Assembly: GCA_902631395.1 (NCBI GenBank)
Contig: CACOYM010000002.1
Coordinates: forward strand, 124,001 to 188,000
DNA length: 64,000 bases
Reading direction: 5' to 3'
Source: Halieaceae bacterium
GTDB lineage: Bacteria; Pseudomonadota; Gammaproteobacteria; Pseudomonadales; Halieaceae
Shown here in pieces: positions 9,821 through 18,398 of the stretch (the first letter of the stretch is position 1; each line of letters starts with the position of its first letter). The position numbers and the translations under genes are program-made. The notes under the pieces were generated by a model. It saw only the letters and a program-made list of their open reading frames with translations. It was not told the DNA's origin and ran no database searches.

Positions 9821-10783
9821 GTGATCACCAAACCCACTAAACCAAGTAAGTCGAGCGCGGGTTTGAAAGAGCGCGGGGTGGGGCTAGTGGGTGCCCTGAG
9901 TCTGGTCGCTTGGTGCTGGATGCCGGCGCACGCCGATGCAAGGGACCAAGAAAGCATCAAAGCGGACGCCAAAGAGCAAATCCGGGCAGCCGCAGCATCT
10001 GCCTTCTACATCGAGGCCAAGAACGTTGAAGTCAGGCTGGCAGATAAAAGGCTGGTCCTGCCGAACTGTACAGAAGCATTCGAGGTAACTTTTCCCTTCA
10101 GCGACCGTGCAACCGCCCAGCTCGACTGCCTGACACCTCAATGGCGAGGGTTTATCCAGATTAGGCTTAGAGAGGGCGTTCCGGCGTTTCGCTACAATCT
10201 GCCACTTAACGCAGGCGATATCCTGAAAAGAAGTCATGTCATCCGACAATCTATCTCAACAGAGGATGGTAATGCCATCCGAGTAACGGTTCTGGAGGAC
10301 GTGCTAGATAAAAAGCTGAAACAACGCGTGCAAGCAGGGGAAATCTTGCTAGAAAATCACTTTGCGGGCGCCGTAACAGGCACTTCGCCGATAGTTGACG
10401 ACGGCGGTGTTGGAGCCTGGATTGCCAATGAAATTATTCCCCGGGGGAGCAGGCTAAGCCAAAAGTCATTCTCCTGGGGAATAGTCAACGGCAGGGTGCC
10501 GTCAGATCTGATACATCAAGACGCTCAATTTCCTATGCTGGAAGCGCTTCGCAACATTATGCCTGGTGACAAATTGCGTCGATCAGCGGTGAAAATGGCG
10601 CCTGCGGTCCGTAAAAACGAAGAAGTTCAGGTTTCAATTGTCCGGGGGTCATTAACTGTTACCAACGTCGTCCGCGTAGGCCGGGACGCCACAATCGGAG
10701 AAACTATCGAGGTCACCAATGCAGAGTCCGGACGATCATTGCGAGCCCGGGTAACGGGAATTGGCCAAGTGGAAATATTATAG
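9821..10783 (+). CDS. flgA: P-ring chaperone FlgA (SAF domain)
   Basis: C-terminal AGDKLRRSAVKMAPAVRKNEEVQVSIVRGSLTVTNVVRVGRDATIGETIEVTNAESGRSLRARVTGIGQVEIL. Start uncertain: GTG at 9821 with SD-like GGGGAG, or ATG at 9806; the ORF opens at 9740. Confidence 0.87.
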   Translation: MITKPTKPSKSSAGLKERGVGLVGALSLVAWCWMPAHADARDQESIKADAKEQIRAAAASAFYIEAKNVEVRLADKRLVLPNCTEAFEVTFPFSDRATAQLDCLTPQWRGFIQIRLREGVPAFRYNLPLNAGDILKRSHVIRQSISTEDGNAIRVTVLEDVLDKKLKQRVQAGEILLENHFAGAVTGTSPIVDDGGVGAWIANEIIPRGSRLSQKSFSWGIVNGRVPSDLIHQDAQFPMLEALRNIMPGDKLRRSAVKMAPAVRKNEEVQVSIVRGSLTVTNVVRVGRDATIGETIEVTNAESGRSLRARVTGIGQVEIL

Positions 10784-10792
10784 TCGCAGTGC

Positions 10793-10819
10793 TAAAGTTT
10801 TAAACTAATACACCGATAT
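10793..10819 (+). promoter_or_regulatory. Candidate sigma-28 (FliA) promoter of flgM
   Basis: TAAAGTTT-N11-ACCGATAT versus consensus TAAAGTTT-N11-GCCGATAA. Confidence 0.8.
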
Positions 10820-10885
10820 TTCGGTTGGAGAAGGAAAAAATCTGCCAAGCGCATACGTTTGAGTAGGTTTAAGGGAGTGATTACG

Positions 10886-11188
10886 ATGCCTAGCATCACT
10901 GAAACCATGCGTAGTGTCGTCCCGGAGAGTGCCGGGAAGAGAGACCTGCGGGCGGAAAAAGCATCTGCTCCTGCACCTGACGCCAAGGCCCCTGAAGCTA
11001 GCACCAACGAGGCACAAGTTGATCAGGTCGAGTTAAGCGAGTCCGTGGTGCGCGCTATTGAGGACGCAAAGTTCGATGCCGCAAAGGTGGAGGCACTGCG
11101 ATTAGCGATCATGGAGGGCAATTACCCTCTTGACGCAAAGCGGATAGCGGAGAACATGCTCGACCTCGAGCGCATGATCAACTCCTGA
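10886..11188 (+). CDS. flgM: Anti-sigma-28 factor FlgM
   Basis: DQVELSESVVRAIEDAKFDAAKVEALRLAIMEGNYPLDAKRIAENMLDLERMI. ATG at 10886 preceded by AAGGGAG. Confidence 0.92.
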   Translation: MPSITETMRSVVPESAGKRDLRAEKASAPAPDAKAPEASTNEAQVDQVELSESVVRAIEDAKFDAAKVEALRLAIMEGNYPLDAKRIAENMLDLERMINS

Positions 11189-11208
11189 TCTTTCCCGTCT
11201 TAGATTTA

Positions 11209-11652
11209 TTGATGAATCAGCCTGGTTCACCACTGAGTGCAGATGCTCTTAGAGAGGGCTTGCACAAAGCCAGCGCACTAGAAGCCCTGCTTCAGGAGGA
11301 ATTTGCCTTACTCAAGGCGGGTGATCTAGACAATTTTGAGTCGCTGCAAGCCAAAAAAAATGAAACGCTTGAGTCACTCTCTTCGCTCCTGCCCGCGCTG
11401 ACCGCAGATCAGCCTGTGATGGACCAAGACAACGATTCGACGGCTACATTGATTCAAGAAATCAAAGTTGTTCTTGCCACCTGTCGAGATGCGCACCTGA
11501 AAAACGCTATGCTGATAGACCGGAAAATTGAGGCGACCCGCTCTGCACTTGAAGTGTTGCGATCAAGTCGCTCTGCTGATACTGGTGAAACATACGACAA
11601 ACTGGGCCGCATCAAGCGGGGGTATAGCCCCGGCAGACAAGCAGACGTCTAA
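11209..11652 (+). CDS. flgN: Flagellar export chaperone FlgN
   Basis: Small helical protein directly downstream of flgM: ALEALLQEEFALLKAGDLDNFESLQAKKNETLESLSSLLP. Confidence 0.82.
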   Translation: MMNQPGSPLSADALREGLHKASALEALLQEEFALLKAGDLDNFESLQAKKNETLESLSSLLPALTADQPVMDQDNDSTATLIQEIKVVLATCRDAHLKNAMLIDRKIEATRSALEVLRSSRSADTGETYDKLGRIKRGYSPGRQADV

Positions 11653-11670
11653 GCCACCTGAAGCCCAGCC

Positions 11671-11943
11671 TCACTTGCCCGCGGGATCATCACCCCGAAG
11701 CCAAAATACCCATGCCAGCACCACGGCCACCGCTCTGTACAGCGACTCAGGGATTTCGTCACCGATATCCACGCCGCTCAGCAAACGTTGCAGTGCCTCG
11801 TCCTCGATAACAGGCAAACCAAGATCAAACGCGGCGTCAATGATCGACATGGCCTCCTCGCCCTCGCCTTTTGCCAGAATGCTCGGCGCGTGACGAAGAC
11901 CATACTCTAGGGCAATAGCTTTGATCTCATCGATGTCCTTCAT
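11671..11943 (-). CDS. FlhB C-terminal-domain-like small protein (FhlB type, no NPxH site)
   Basis: KAIALEYGLRHAPSILAKGEGEEAMSIIDAAFDLGLPVIEDEALQRLLSGVDIGDEIPESLYRAVAVVLAWVFWL aligns by eye with the FlhB tail at 22961 (VALSYD...PKVVAKG...IPEPLFEAVAQVIAYIF). Confidence 0.85.
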   Translation of the reverse strand: MKDIDEIKAIALEYGLRHAPSILAKGEGEEAMSIIDAAFDLGLPVIEDEALQRLLSGVDIGDEIPESLYRAVAVVLAWVFWLRGDDPAGK

Positions 11944-13007
11944 ACGGAGTAATCCAAGCGATCGCCACGCCTTTGCGACGGCCAGGTTGAGCGCGGCTCA
12001 TCGATGGTGTCGCGAGCCTGATTAAACACTGCGAAGTGCTCTAGCTGCAGACCAAATTCGGCTACCTCGGCAAACAATTCCGCACGAGAATCCCTAGCTC
12101 GCGTAAAGATGTCCGGGTCCGTCAACCATGCATCCAATCGCACTGTTTTGGCCGGCAAATGCTCGACACGAAGCCAAACATCGGAATCTTTGGAGAACTG
12201 TGTGTAGAAGTTAACGATCCAGGGTGGATTGCCCGGTGGGTTACCACGGGGACCTCGCTGAAGATTGAGCTCAACGGGCGCTCCGTTGACCCAGGATAGG
12301 ATATCGGCGTTGATCACATCTGAGCGCAACGCGGTCACTGTTCTCTCCTGTCGATTATCAATCTCAGTAACAAGACCTCGTGCGCGCTCCTTCGTCAAAG
12401 GGTCTGTACCTAAACCGAGCATCCGCAATAAAACCGAGGGCAGCATCGTCTCTCGAGCCACTCCCTCTGGTGGAGATGTGAAATTAAAAACGCCTCCTCG
12501 AATTATTAGCTCTCTGGCCCGCGCAATCTGTGCCTCGATAGACATCGCCGGACTCAACATCACACCAAGGCCCGCTAAAGCAGCGGCCAAAGGCGGCGGC
12601 ATCGCTCGCAGTGAATCTGGAGCCATTAGCTGCTGCAATATGGAGGCTGGTGTGCCTGCTAGTTGCATTTGGGCCGGGACAGAGGGCGGTGACGCCGGTG
12701 CGGTGGGAGGGGCGGGTGGCCGCACCGGCCGTAAAACGGTAGCGCCATCGGGCGTCAGCTGCACTCGAAAATAAAGACTCTGGCCCGCGTATCGCTTGAA
12801 GACGTCGGGAGCAATCAAAGTCTGGGCAACGCCAGCCAAGTTGATTAAAAGCTGTCCACGATCGATGGACACCAAGCCCTTCACAACCTGAAAGTTCGCC
12901 AGCCCCAGTTCGCGCGGTCCCGGTTGATCGATACGGAGACTGGCAGTCCCCTCCAGAAATATGGGCGTAGGCCGTACCGTCAAGTTGAGCAGTTCAGGCC
13001 CTAACAT
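11940..13007 (-). CDS. FliK-like hook-length-control C-terminal-domain protein (second FliK-like gene)
   Basis: 355 aa. C-terminal VWLRVEHLPAKTVRLDAWLTDPDIFTRARDSRAELFAEVAEFGLQLEHFAVFN resembles the FliK C-domain. Overlaps the mini-FlhB gene by 4 nt. Confidence 0.65.
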   Translation of the reverse strand: MLGPELLNLTVRPTPIFLEGTASLRIDQPGPRELGLANFQVVKGLVSIDRGQLLINLAGVAQTLIAPDVFKRYAGQSLYFRVQLTPDGATVLRPVRPPAPPTAPASPPSVPAQMQLAGTPASILQQLMAPDSLRAMPPPLAAALAGLGVMLSPAMSIEAQIARARELIIRGGVFNFTSPPEGVARETMLPSVLLRMLGLGTDPLTKERARGLVTEIDNRQERTVTALRSDVINADILSWVNGAPVELNLQRGPRGNPPGNPPWIVNFYTQFSKDSDVWLRVEHLPAKTVRLDAWLTDPDIFTRARDSRAELFAEVAEFGLQLEHFAVFNQARDTIDEPRSTWPSQRRGDRLDYSV

Positions 13008-13041
13008 GATCTAACGTCCGCGAGCTTTTAATGAGATCTCA

Positions 13042-13500
13042 CTACGGATAGCGAACCCAGTCGTCGCTAGTCGCAGTCGCTTTTTTGCCATCGTGTCCCG
13101 GGACAACATAGTCCATTACATCCTTAACGGTGGGCATACGCAGCGCGGCGCCAGCCATTAGCCAATGAGGGTTACCTCGGCGGAACGCCGATTTGTTGTT
13201 TCGTACAATGACTTTCTGCATCACATCATGATTCACGCCCGTATCACCAAGATGTGTAGCCATGATCTCGCTCAACGTATCACCAGAGCGCACTCGGTAG
13301 ACACCACCAACAACAGCATCACCGGACGAGGCAGGCAAAGAGGAGGGCGAGCTTGCGTCAAAATCGGCACTCCCAATAAAGGCCCTGAGTCTTGCTACAT
13401 CGCTGTCAGAGATAATTGACTGACCCAGCGTAACCTGCGTAAACGTCATACCCATGATGGTGGCCAATGCTGCCGCAAACATCCTAAAATAAATCTCCAT
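13042..13500 (-). CDS. Secreted LysM-domain protein (FimV/H-ring-associated-like)
   Basis: Signal peptide, then GGVYRVRSGDTLSEIMATHLGD...NKSAFRRGNPHWLMAGAALRMP. Start at ATG 13500. Confidence 0.75.
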   Translation of the reverse strand: MEIYFRMFAAALATIMGMTFTQVTLGQSIISDSDVARLRAFIGSADFDASSPSSLPASSGDAVVGGVYRVRSGDTLSEIMATHLGDTGVNHDVMQKVIVRNNKSAFRRGNPHWLMAGAALRMPTVKDVMDYVVPGHDGKKATATSDDWVRYP

Positions 13501-13513
13501 CGTCACATCCTCT

Positions 13514-14668
13514 TTAGGGCAAAGTGCCCAACAACTCACCCTGAGATACAAGCGCACCCTCCCCGGAGGGAAGGGGCTCGGCCTGGGCCCTGTGATCATC
13601 TGCCCGGATCACCCTCAACATCAACAGGGTGTCCAATGTCATATCGCTTACAACGTTATTCACCATGAGTTCCCGGTCGCCTACGAGCAACCACTGACCC
13701 TCAACAACGCCGCGAGTCCGACCCGCGTCAATACTAAAACGCTGCGCGCCGTCGCGCCTTACAGAGAAAACTCGTGGCAAGCACGCCGTTGCCTCGGAAA
13801 ATTCACGCGTAGCTGTAGCAACCCAGTCCTCAAGATCCTCCTCATCCTGTTCTATCACCCACTCGCCTGACTCAAAAGCCCGGTAAGCGCCAGTCTCGAT
13901 CAATGCTCGGAAATCGCCCATAGGACGCCTTGCCGCTGGCTGGCTAAAAGATAGCGTGATAGCAAACTTGACAGGCTTTGCGGTAGACGAGAGCACATAC
14001 ACCATAGACGCGAGGCCAGGGTGGTTGATGTAAAGATCATTCTCCTCGCGGTCGTCTGCTAACATGCGTACGTTAACGGATACCGCAAAGTCTGGCGCGG
14101 GCCCATCCGACCAGTCTCCTACCAGCGCTCTGGCATACGTCGTGTTCTGATAGCTCTCGGGCTTTTGGCCGACCGGAGCCAGCACCCGGTACCCCTGCGC
14201 TCTAAGCGTGCTCTGGAGCGCTGCAACCAGAAGGGATTCTTGCTTCTGATGAAGCGCGCGCTCAGATGCTGCCCGCATAGCGCCTGAAGTCAGCTTAATC
14301 GTTACCAAACCGGACTCAGACCCCGAGCCCGTCCAAAGCTGACATCGGGCCTCGTCAGATACCTGAACCGCATCGAGTGCGTCTTGACCACCCAATGCCT
14401 CCAGATAGCTCTCGACTTGTATGCCGCGCACATCAGCTTCTGTGGAAAACATGGCCCTCTCGTGCAGTCGTCCTTGGTCATCGATGTAGGCAACGCCCTG
14501 TACCCTAGCACCTGACTCCAGTGCCGCATCCAAAGCACGCTGTTTGAATGCCGATAAATATCCAGACGCATCATCATCGCTGGCAAGGCCACTGGCCTCA
14601 TTTTGTGCTGCGGCCGAGGTCGCCAGAAGCAACCCACATCCCATCAGCCGTAATGCAGTGACAACCAT
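13514..14668 (-). CDS. flgT: Flagellar H-ring protein FlgT-like
   Basis: 384 aa with signal peptide MVVTALRLMGCGLLLATSAAAQ; the domain layout (GYLSAFKQRALDAALESGARVQG...; C-terminal ...VVEGQWLLVGDRELMVNNVVSD) and adjacency to flgP fit FlgT. Confidence 0.72.
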   Translation of the reverse strand: MVVTALRLMGCGLLLATSAAAQNEASGLASDDDASGYLSAFKQRALDAALESGARVQGVAYIDDQGRLHERAMFSTEADVRGIQVESYLEALGGQDALDAVQVSDEARCQLWTGSGSESGLVTIKLTSGAMRAASERALHQKQESLLVAALQSTLRAQGYRVLAPVGQKPESYQNTTYARALVGDWSDGPAPDFAVSVNVRMLADDREENDLYINHPGLASMVYVLSSTAKPVKFAITLSFSQPAARRPMGDFRALIETGAYRAFESGEWVIEQDEEDLEDWVATATREFSEATACLPRVFSVRRDGAQRFSIDAGRTRGVVEGQWLLVGDRELMVNNVVSDMTLDTLLMLRVIRADDHRAQAEPLPSGEGALVSQGELLGTLP

Positions 14669-14696
14669 GACCACCTCGTCTCCGTCAACTTGCCCG

Positions 14697-15167
14697 TCAG
14701 GAGCCCGCAGCCGTTGCGGCACGCTTAAGGTACAACGCCCTGAGATCGTTGACGATACTCTTATCGAGCGACATCGTAACCTCGTATATATCGACGCCGC
14801 GGGGCTCAATTTGCTCTAAGTTGGCACCGTAAACCACACCCTCTACCCGGGCGCGGAAACTGTCGCTTCGAACCACCATGTCCGCAACAGTTGTCTTAGA
14901 GTCTAGGTACTGGCCATAAACCTGCTCGGTCAGGCCTCTGTACGCGTCCAACCTGGCGGCACGAATAGCCAGCGATCGCCGTTGCGCCAGTGAGTCGCTG
15001 GGCTGAACATCAATGGCAGCGAAGCCCGTTGCAGTTAACGTATCTTGGCGTTCGACCACTGGCCCTTCGAACAACGCTTCGGGCTCCGAAGAATGACCCA
15101 GTGTCTCGCAACCATTCAGTAGCGCGACGACGAGTAACGTGGTCCAACACGGTACTAATTTGCGCAT
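14697..15167 (-). CDS. flgP: FlgP-like flagellar lipoprotein (LPP20 family)
   Basis: Lipobox VVALLNGCETL; SLAQRRSLAIRAARLDAYRGLTEQVYGQYLDSKTTVADMVVRSDSFRARVEGVVYGA. Confidence 0.87.
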   Translation of the reverse strand: MRKLVPCWTTLLVVALLNGCETLGHSSEPEALFEGPVVERQDTLTATGFAAIDVQPSDSLAQRRSLAIRAARLDAYRGLTEQVYGQYLDSKTTVADMVVRSDSFRARVEGVVYGANLEQIEPRGVDIYEVTMSLDKSIVNDLRALYLKRAATAAGS

Positions 15168-15262
15168 TAGGTCCCTCCTGGGCTTCGCCTAGTTTATGAA
15201 CCCCTAACCGCATGAACAGTACTGCGCTTGGGTAATCCAAAAAAATAATGCCGGTCCTATAC

Positions 15263-15289
15263 ACATCGGCTTTTTTAGACGGTGCTTTA
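15263..15289 (-). promoter_or_regulatory. Candidate sigma-28 promoter of flgP-flgT-lysM
   Basis: Reverse strand TAAAGCAC-N11-GCCGATGT, about 95 nt upstream of the flgP ATG. Confidence 0.68.
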
Positions 15290-15372
15290 CCTAATGATCA
15301 TAGAGTTTTGTGCCGCCAGAAAATGCCTGAGCGGAAGCCACAACATAATACTGCCTAATCGAGTTTAGCAAC

Positions 15373-15388
15373 TTGGTATAGAAATTGC
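15373..15388 (+). promoter_or_regulatory. Candidate sigma-54 promoter of flhA
   Basis: TTGGTATAGAAATTGC: GG-N10-GC spacing, about 57 nt upstream of the flhA start. Confidence 0.8.
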
Positions 15389-15444
15389 GTGTCTTCTTCT
15401 CGCCTTCAGCCCAAAGGGCTTAAAAACTGAGGAGATAGAGGATT

Positions 15445-17565
15445 TTGGAAGCCATACTGTCAAATTTCCGGCAGTTTTCTGACCGTTTCGCATGGCTAAA
15501 CGCAAAAAGTGTCGGTGCGCCGACACTCGTATTACTTATTCTGGCGCTATTAGTTGTCCCACTGCCTGCTTTCTTACTGGATGTGCTCTTCACCTTCAAC
15601 ATTATGCTAGGCCTGCTGATGGTGATGATTACCCTTAATACGCGCAAGCCGCTGGAATTTTCGTCATTTCCCTCTGTGCTGCTGATCGCCACACTGCTCA
15701 GGCTGGGTCTCAACGTAGCATCTACCAGGGTGGTGTTAGTTGAGGGTCACTCCGGTACTGACGCAGCTGGACAAGTAATTGAGTCCTTCGGCGAATTTGT
15801 CATTGCAGGCAATTACGTTGTGGGCTTCATCATCTTTTTGATACTGATGATCATCAACTTCATTGTGGTGACAAAGGGTGCAGGCCGTGTTTCTGAGGTC
15901 ATCGCACGATTTACCCTCGACGCCATGCCGGGCAAACAAATGGCAATCGACGCGGACCTGAACGCCGGGATCATCGACCAAGACATCGCCAAGAAACGGC
16001 GCAGTGAGCTCGCCCAAGAATCAGATTTTTACGGCTCTATGGACGGCGCCTCAAAGTTTGTAAGAGGAGATGCCATCGCTGGCATCTTGATCCTGATAAT
16101 CAACATCGTAGGGGGTTTGATTGTTGGCACCACACAGCACGACCTTACCCTAGGTGATGCCGGCAGAATTTATGTTCTGCTCACCATTGGCGATGGTCTG
16201 GTGGCACAGATCCCGTCTCTACTGTTATCGCTCTCAACCGCGATTCTGGTGACACGAGTAACAACCGACGAGAGCATGGCGGAGCAAGCATCAAAACAAG
16301 TAGCCAATCCGAATGGCGTATTCATTGCCTCTGGCATTGTCACGCTGCTCGGGCTTATACCTGGTATGCCCCACTTTGTTTTTCTGCCTCTAGGTGCCGC
16401 TGGCATTGGCCTGGGGTTTTATATCCGGCAGCTAGAAGCTGAGCAACGGCGAGAGGAAATCAGTGCTGACGCCATCGCCGAGGTCGAGCCAGCGAATCGC
16501 GAACTAGACTGGGAAGACATCGACCAAGTCGAGGTGATTGCACTGGATATCGGCTACGGGTTGGTTCCGCTCGCTAACGCTCAATCAGGCGGACAACTTC
16601 TGACACGTATTCGAGGAATTCGAAAGAAGTTGTCGGCTGAACTAGGATTTCTCATTCAGCCTATTAGAATCCGGGACAACCTCGACCTGAAGCCAGAGGT
16701 TTACCAGATTTCACTTCATGGTGTGGTGCGAGGAACAGGCGATGTGCGAGTCGGCAAGTTACTCGCCATCAACAGCTCAGAAATGCCCGCACCAATCGAC
16801 GGCGAGCCAACGACGGAACCGGCCTTTGGTCTCGATGCACTCTGGATAGAACCATCACAAGCTGAACTGGCGCGGGGCCTTGGCTACACAGTAGTAGACG
16901 CACCAACCGCCATTGCCACGCACATCAATGCCGTCATTCGAGAGAGCGCCAGTGAGTTGCTTGGACAGGATGAGACTCAAGAACTTCTGGATAAAGTAGC
17001 CACCCGATACCCGAAATTGGTCAGCAATTTAGTACCTGACCTGCTGCCACTTTCAACCGTCGCGCAGGTGCTCCAGAACTTGCTCGCGGAATCAGTGCCC
17101 GTTAAAGACATGCGCAATATCATCGACGCACTTACGGCCCACGCAAAGGAAAATCCAGACCCTGGCCATCTGACCGCTTTGGTGCGACCCAAGCTAGGAC
17201 GTCTGATCTGTCAGCCCTTGGTTGACGACACAGGGACGCTGACGGTGGTGACCTTGGCACCGGACCTCGAAAAACTCCTTGAGAGCAGCCGGGCAGGCGC
17301 TGAAACTGAGCACATCACACTTGATCCGACATTGGCTAACTCAATGATCGAGAGCCTTCGGAGTGAAGCAGAGAAAATACAAGAGAATGGCGTTGCAGCC
17401 ACTTTGGTAGTGTCGCCCACTCTCCGGAGTTGGATGGCACGCTTTGTCAAAGTCCGAGTACCTGATCTGACAGTGCTGTCCTATACAGAGATCCCGGACG
17501 ATCAGCGCATCCAAGTTCAATCCAGCATCGGTGGCGAGGCAGCCATAGAGAGCGATACGGAGTAA
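15445..17565 (+). CDS. flhA: Flagellar export apparatus protein FlhA
   Basis: LLILALLVVPLPAFLLDVLFTFNIMLGLLMVMITLNTRKPLEFSSFPSVLLIATLLRLGLNVASTRVVL; FHIPEP-family signature. Start is TTG. Confidence 0.97.
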   Translation: MEAILSNFRQFSDRFAWLNAKSVGAPTLVLLILALLVVPLPAFLLDVLFTFNIMLGLLMVMITLNTRKPLEFSSFPSVLLIATLLRLGLNVASTRVVLVEGHSGTDAAGQVIESFGEFVIAGNYVVGFIIFLILMIINFIVVTKGAGRVSEVIARFTLDAMPGKQMAIDADLNAGIIDQDIAKKRRSELAQESDFYGSMDGASKFVRGDAIAGILILIINIVGGLIVGTTQHDLTLGDAGRIYVLLTIGDGLVAQIPSLLLSLSTAILVTRVTTDESMAEQASKQVANPNGVFIASGIVTLLGLIPGMPHFVFLPLGAAGIGLGFYIRQLEAEQRREEISADAIAEVEPANRELDWEDIDQVEVIALDIGYGLVPLANAQSGGQLLTRIRGIRKKLSAELGFLIQPIRIRDNLDLKPEVYQISLHGVVRGTGDVRVGKLLAINSSEMPAPIDGEPTTEPAFGLDALWIEPSQAELARGLGYTVVDAPTAIATHINAVIRESASELLGQDETQELLDKVATRYPKLVSNLVPDLLPLSTVAQVLQNLLAESVPVKDMRNIIDALTAHAKENPDPGHLTALVRPKLGRLICQPLVDDTGTLTVVTLAPDLEKLLESSRAGAETEHITLDPTLANSMIESLRSEAEKIQENGVAATLVVSPTLRSWMARFVKVRVPDLTVLSYTEIPDDQRIQVQSSIGGEAAIESDTE

Positions 17566-17571
17566 TACAGT

Positions 17572-18339
17572 ATGAGACTTGTCGTAGAGGAAGCTCAGGA
17601 TCACAGCGCCTGCATGGAAAAGCTAAGAAGCTTGTATGGGGCGGACTGTGTTGTTGTGCATAGCTTTCGGATAGACGATCGATACCGGGTGGTGATTGCA
17701 TTGGAGACAGATATTCGAACGCCCGCCAGTTGTCAGGGGAGCGCTGTAAAAAATGTTGTGTCTCACCCCTATATTCGCTGGGATACGCTAATCGATGGTG
17801 CGGAGTCGGTAAATACACCGTTGCCAACTAGTGTTGTCTCAGCAGCACATATGGAGACTAAGGCGTTGCAGCACGGCCCAAATGAGATCAGTTCCAGGCT
17901 GATCGAACTCGCGGCCAGGATCAAGGCGCTTGACGCGTTGGAACCACTGTCGGCTCTCGAGCCGGAGTCGCAAGACTTCAGACAGGCAGTGTTCTCGGAA
18001 GTCCTCGCCGAGGCCACAGCTGCCAGCGACAAACCGCATAATATCCAGCAACACGGCACCGACCAGGTAGCGCCCTCAATCCCAGAAATTTTTTCGACAC
18101 TAACAGATGCGCCGGCTGCCAAATTTCCCGCACCGGTCGATGCGCTCCTCAAGACACGTGAATCCCTCATCGCCGACACTTTGAACACCAGCACCCCTCT
18201 CGAGGAGACTCCCATTCCCAGAGTCTGCACGTCTGACAGCGCGGAAAACTTCGCCAATCTGCTCTTAAGTTGTGTTGCCGATTCCCAGAAAAGCTTGCCC
18301 CTTTATGAGCAGACTCGGCTTAGAATGGTAGCTAGCTAA
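17572..18339 (+). CDS. FlhF-position protein with FlhF-like N-terminal module and no GTPase domain
   Basis: Synteny flhA-X-flhG-fliA. N-term MRLVVEEAQDHSACMEKLRSLYGADCVVVHSFRIDDRYRVVIALETD resembles the FlhF B-domain (MKI...A.DM..AL..V...LG.DAVI.S......VEIVAA). No GxxGxGKT and no other G motifs in its 255 aa. Confidence 0.7.
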   Translation: MRLVVEEAQDHSACMEKLRSLYGADCVVVHSFRIDDRYRVVIALETDIRTPASCQGSAVKNVVSHPYIRWDTLIDGAESVNTPLPTSVVSAAHMETKALQHGPNEISSRLIELAARIKALDALEPLSALEPESQDFRQAVFSEVLAEATAASDKPHNIQQHGTDQVAPSIPEIFSTLTDAPAAKFPAPVDALLKTRESLIADTLNTSTPLEETPIPRVCTSDSAENFANLLLSCVADSQKSLPLYEQTRLRMVAS

Positions 18340-18398
18340 GACATCTTACTGGCTGGCCGCAACATTTAGCGGCACTCACTGAGACATGAGGCATCACT

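Noticed and set aside
12265-12774. 169-aa + strand ORF
   Set aside because: Antisense to the FliK-like gene; Ser/Gly/Ala-rich with no independent signal.
13514-14809. Full 431-aa start for FlgT
   Set aside because: The first 47 codons overlap flgP and lack a signal peptide. The ATG at 14668 gives a proper signal peptide.
17769-18257. 162-aa reverse ORF over the flhF-slot gene
   Set aside because: Shadow ORF with Ser/Ala-rich composition. It carries no SRP-GTPase motif, so it does not hide the missing FlhF domain.
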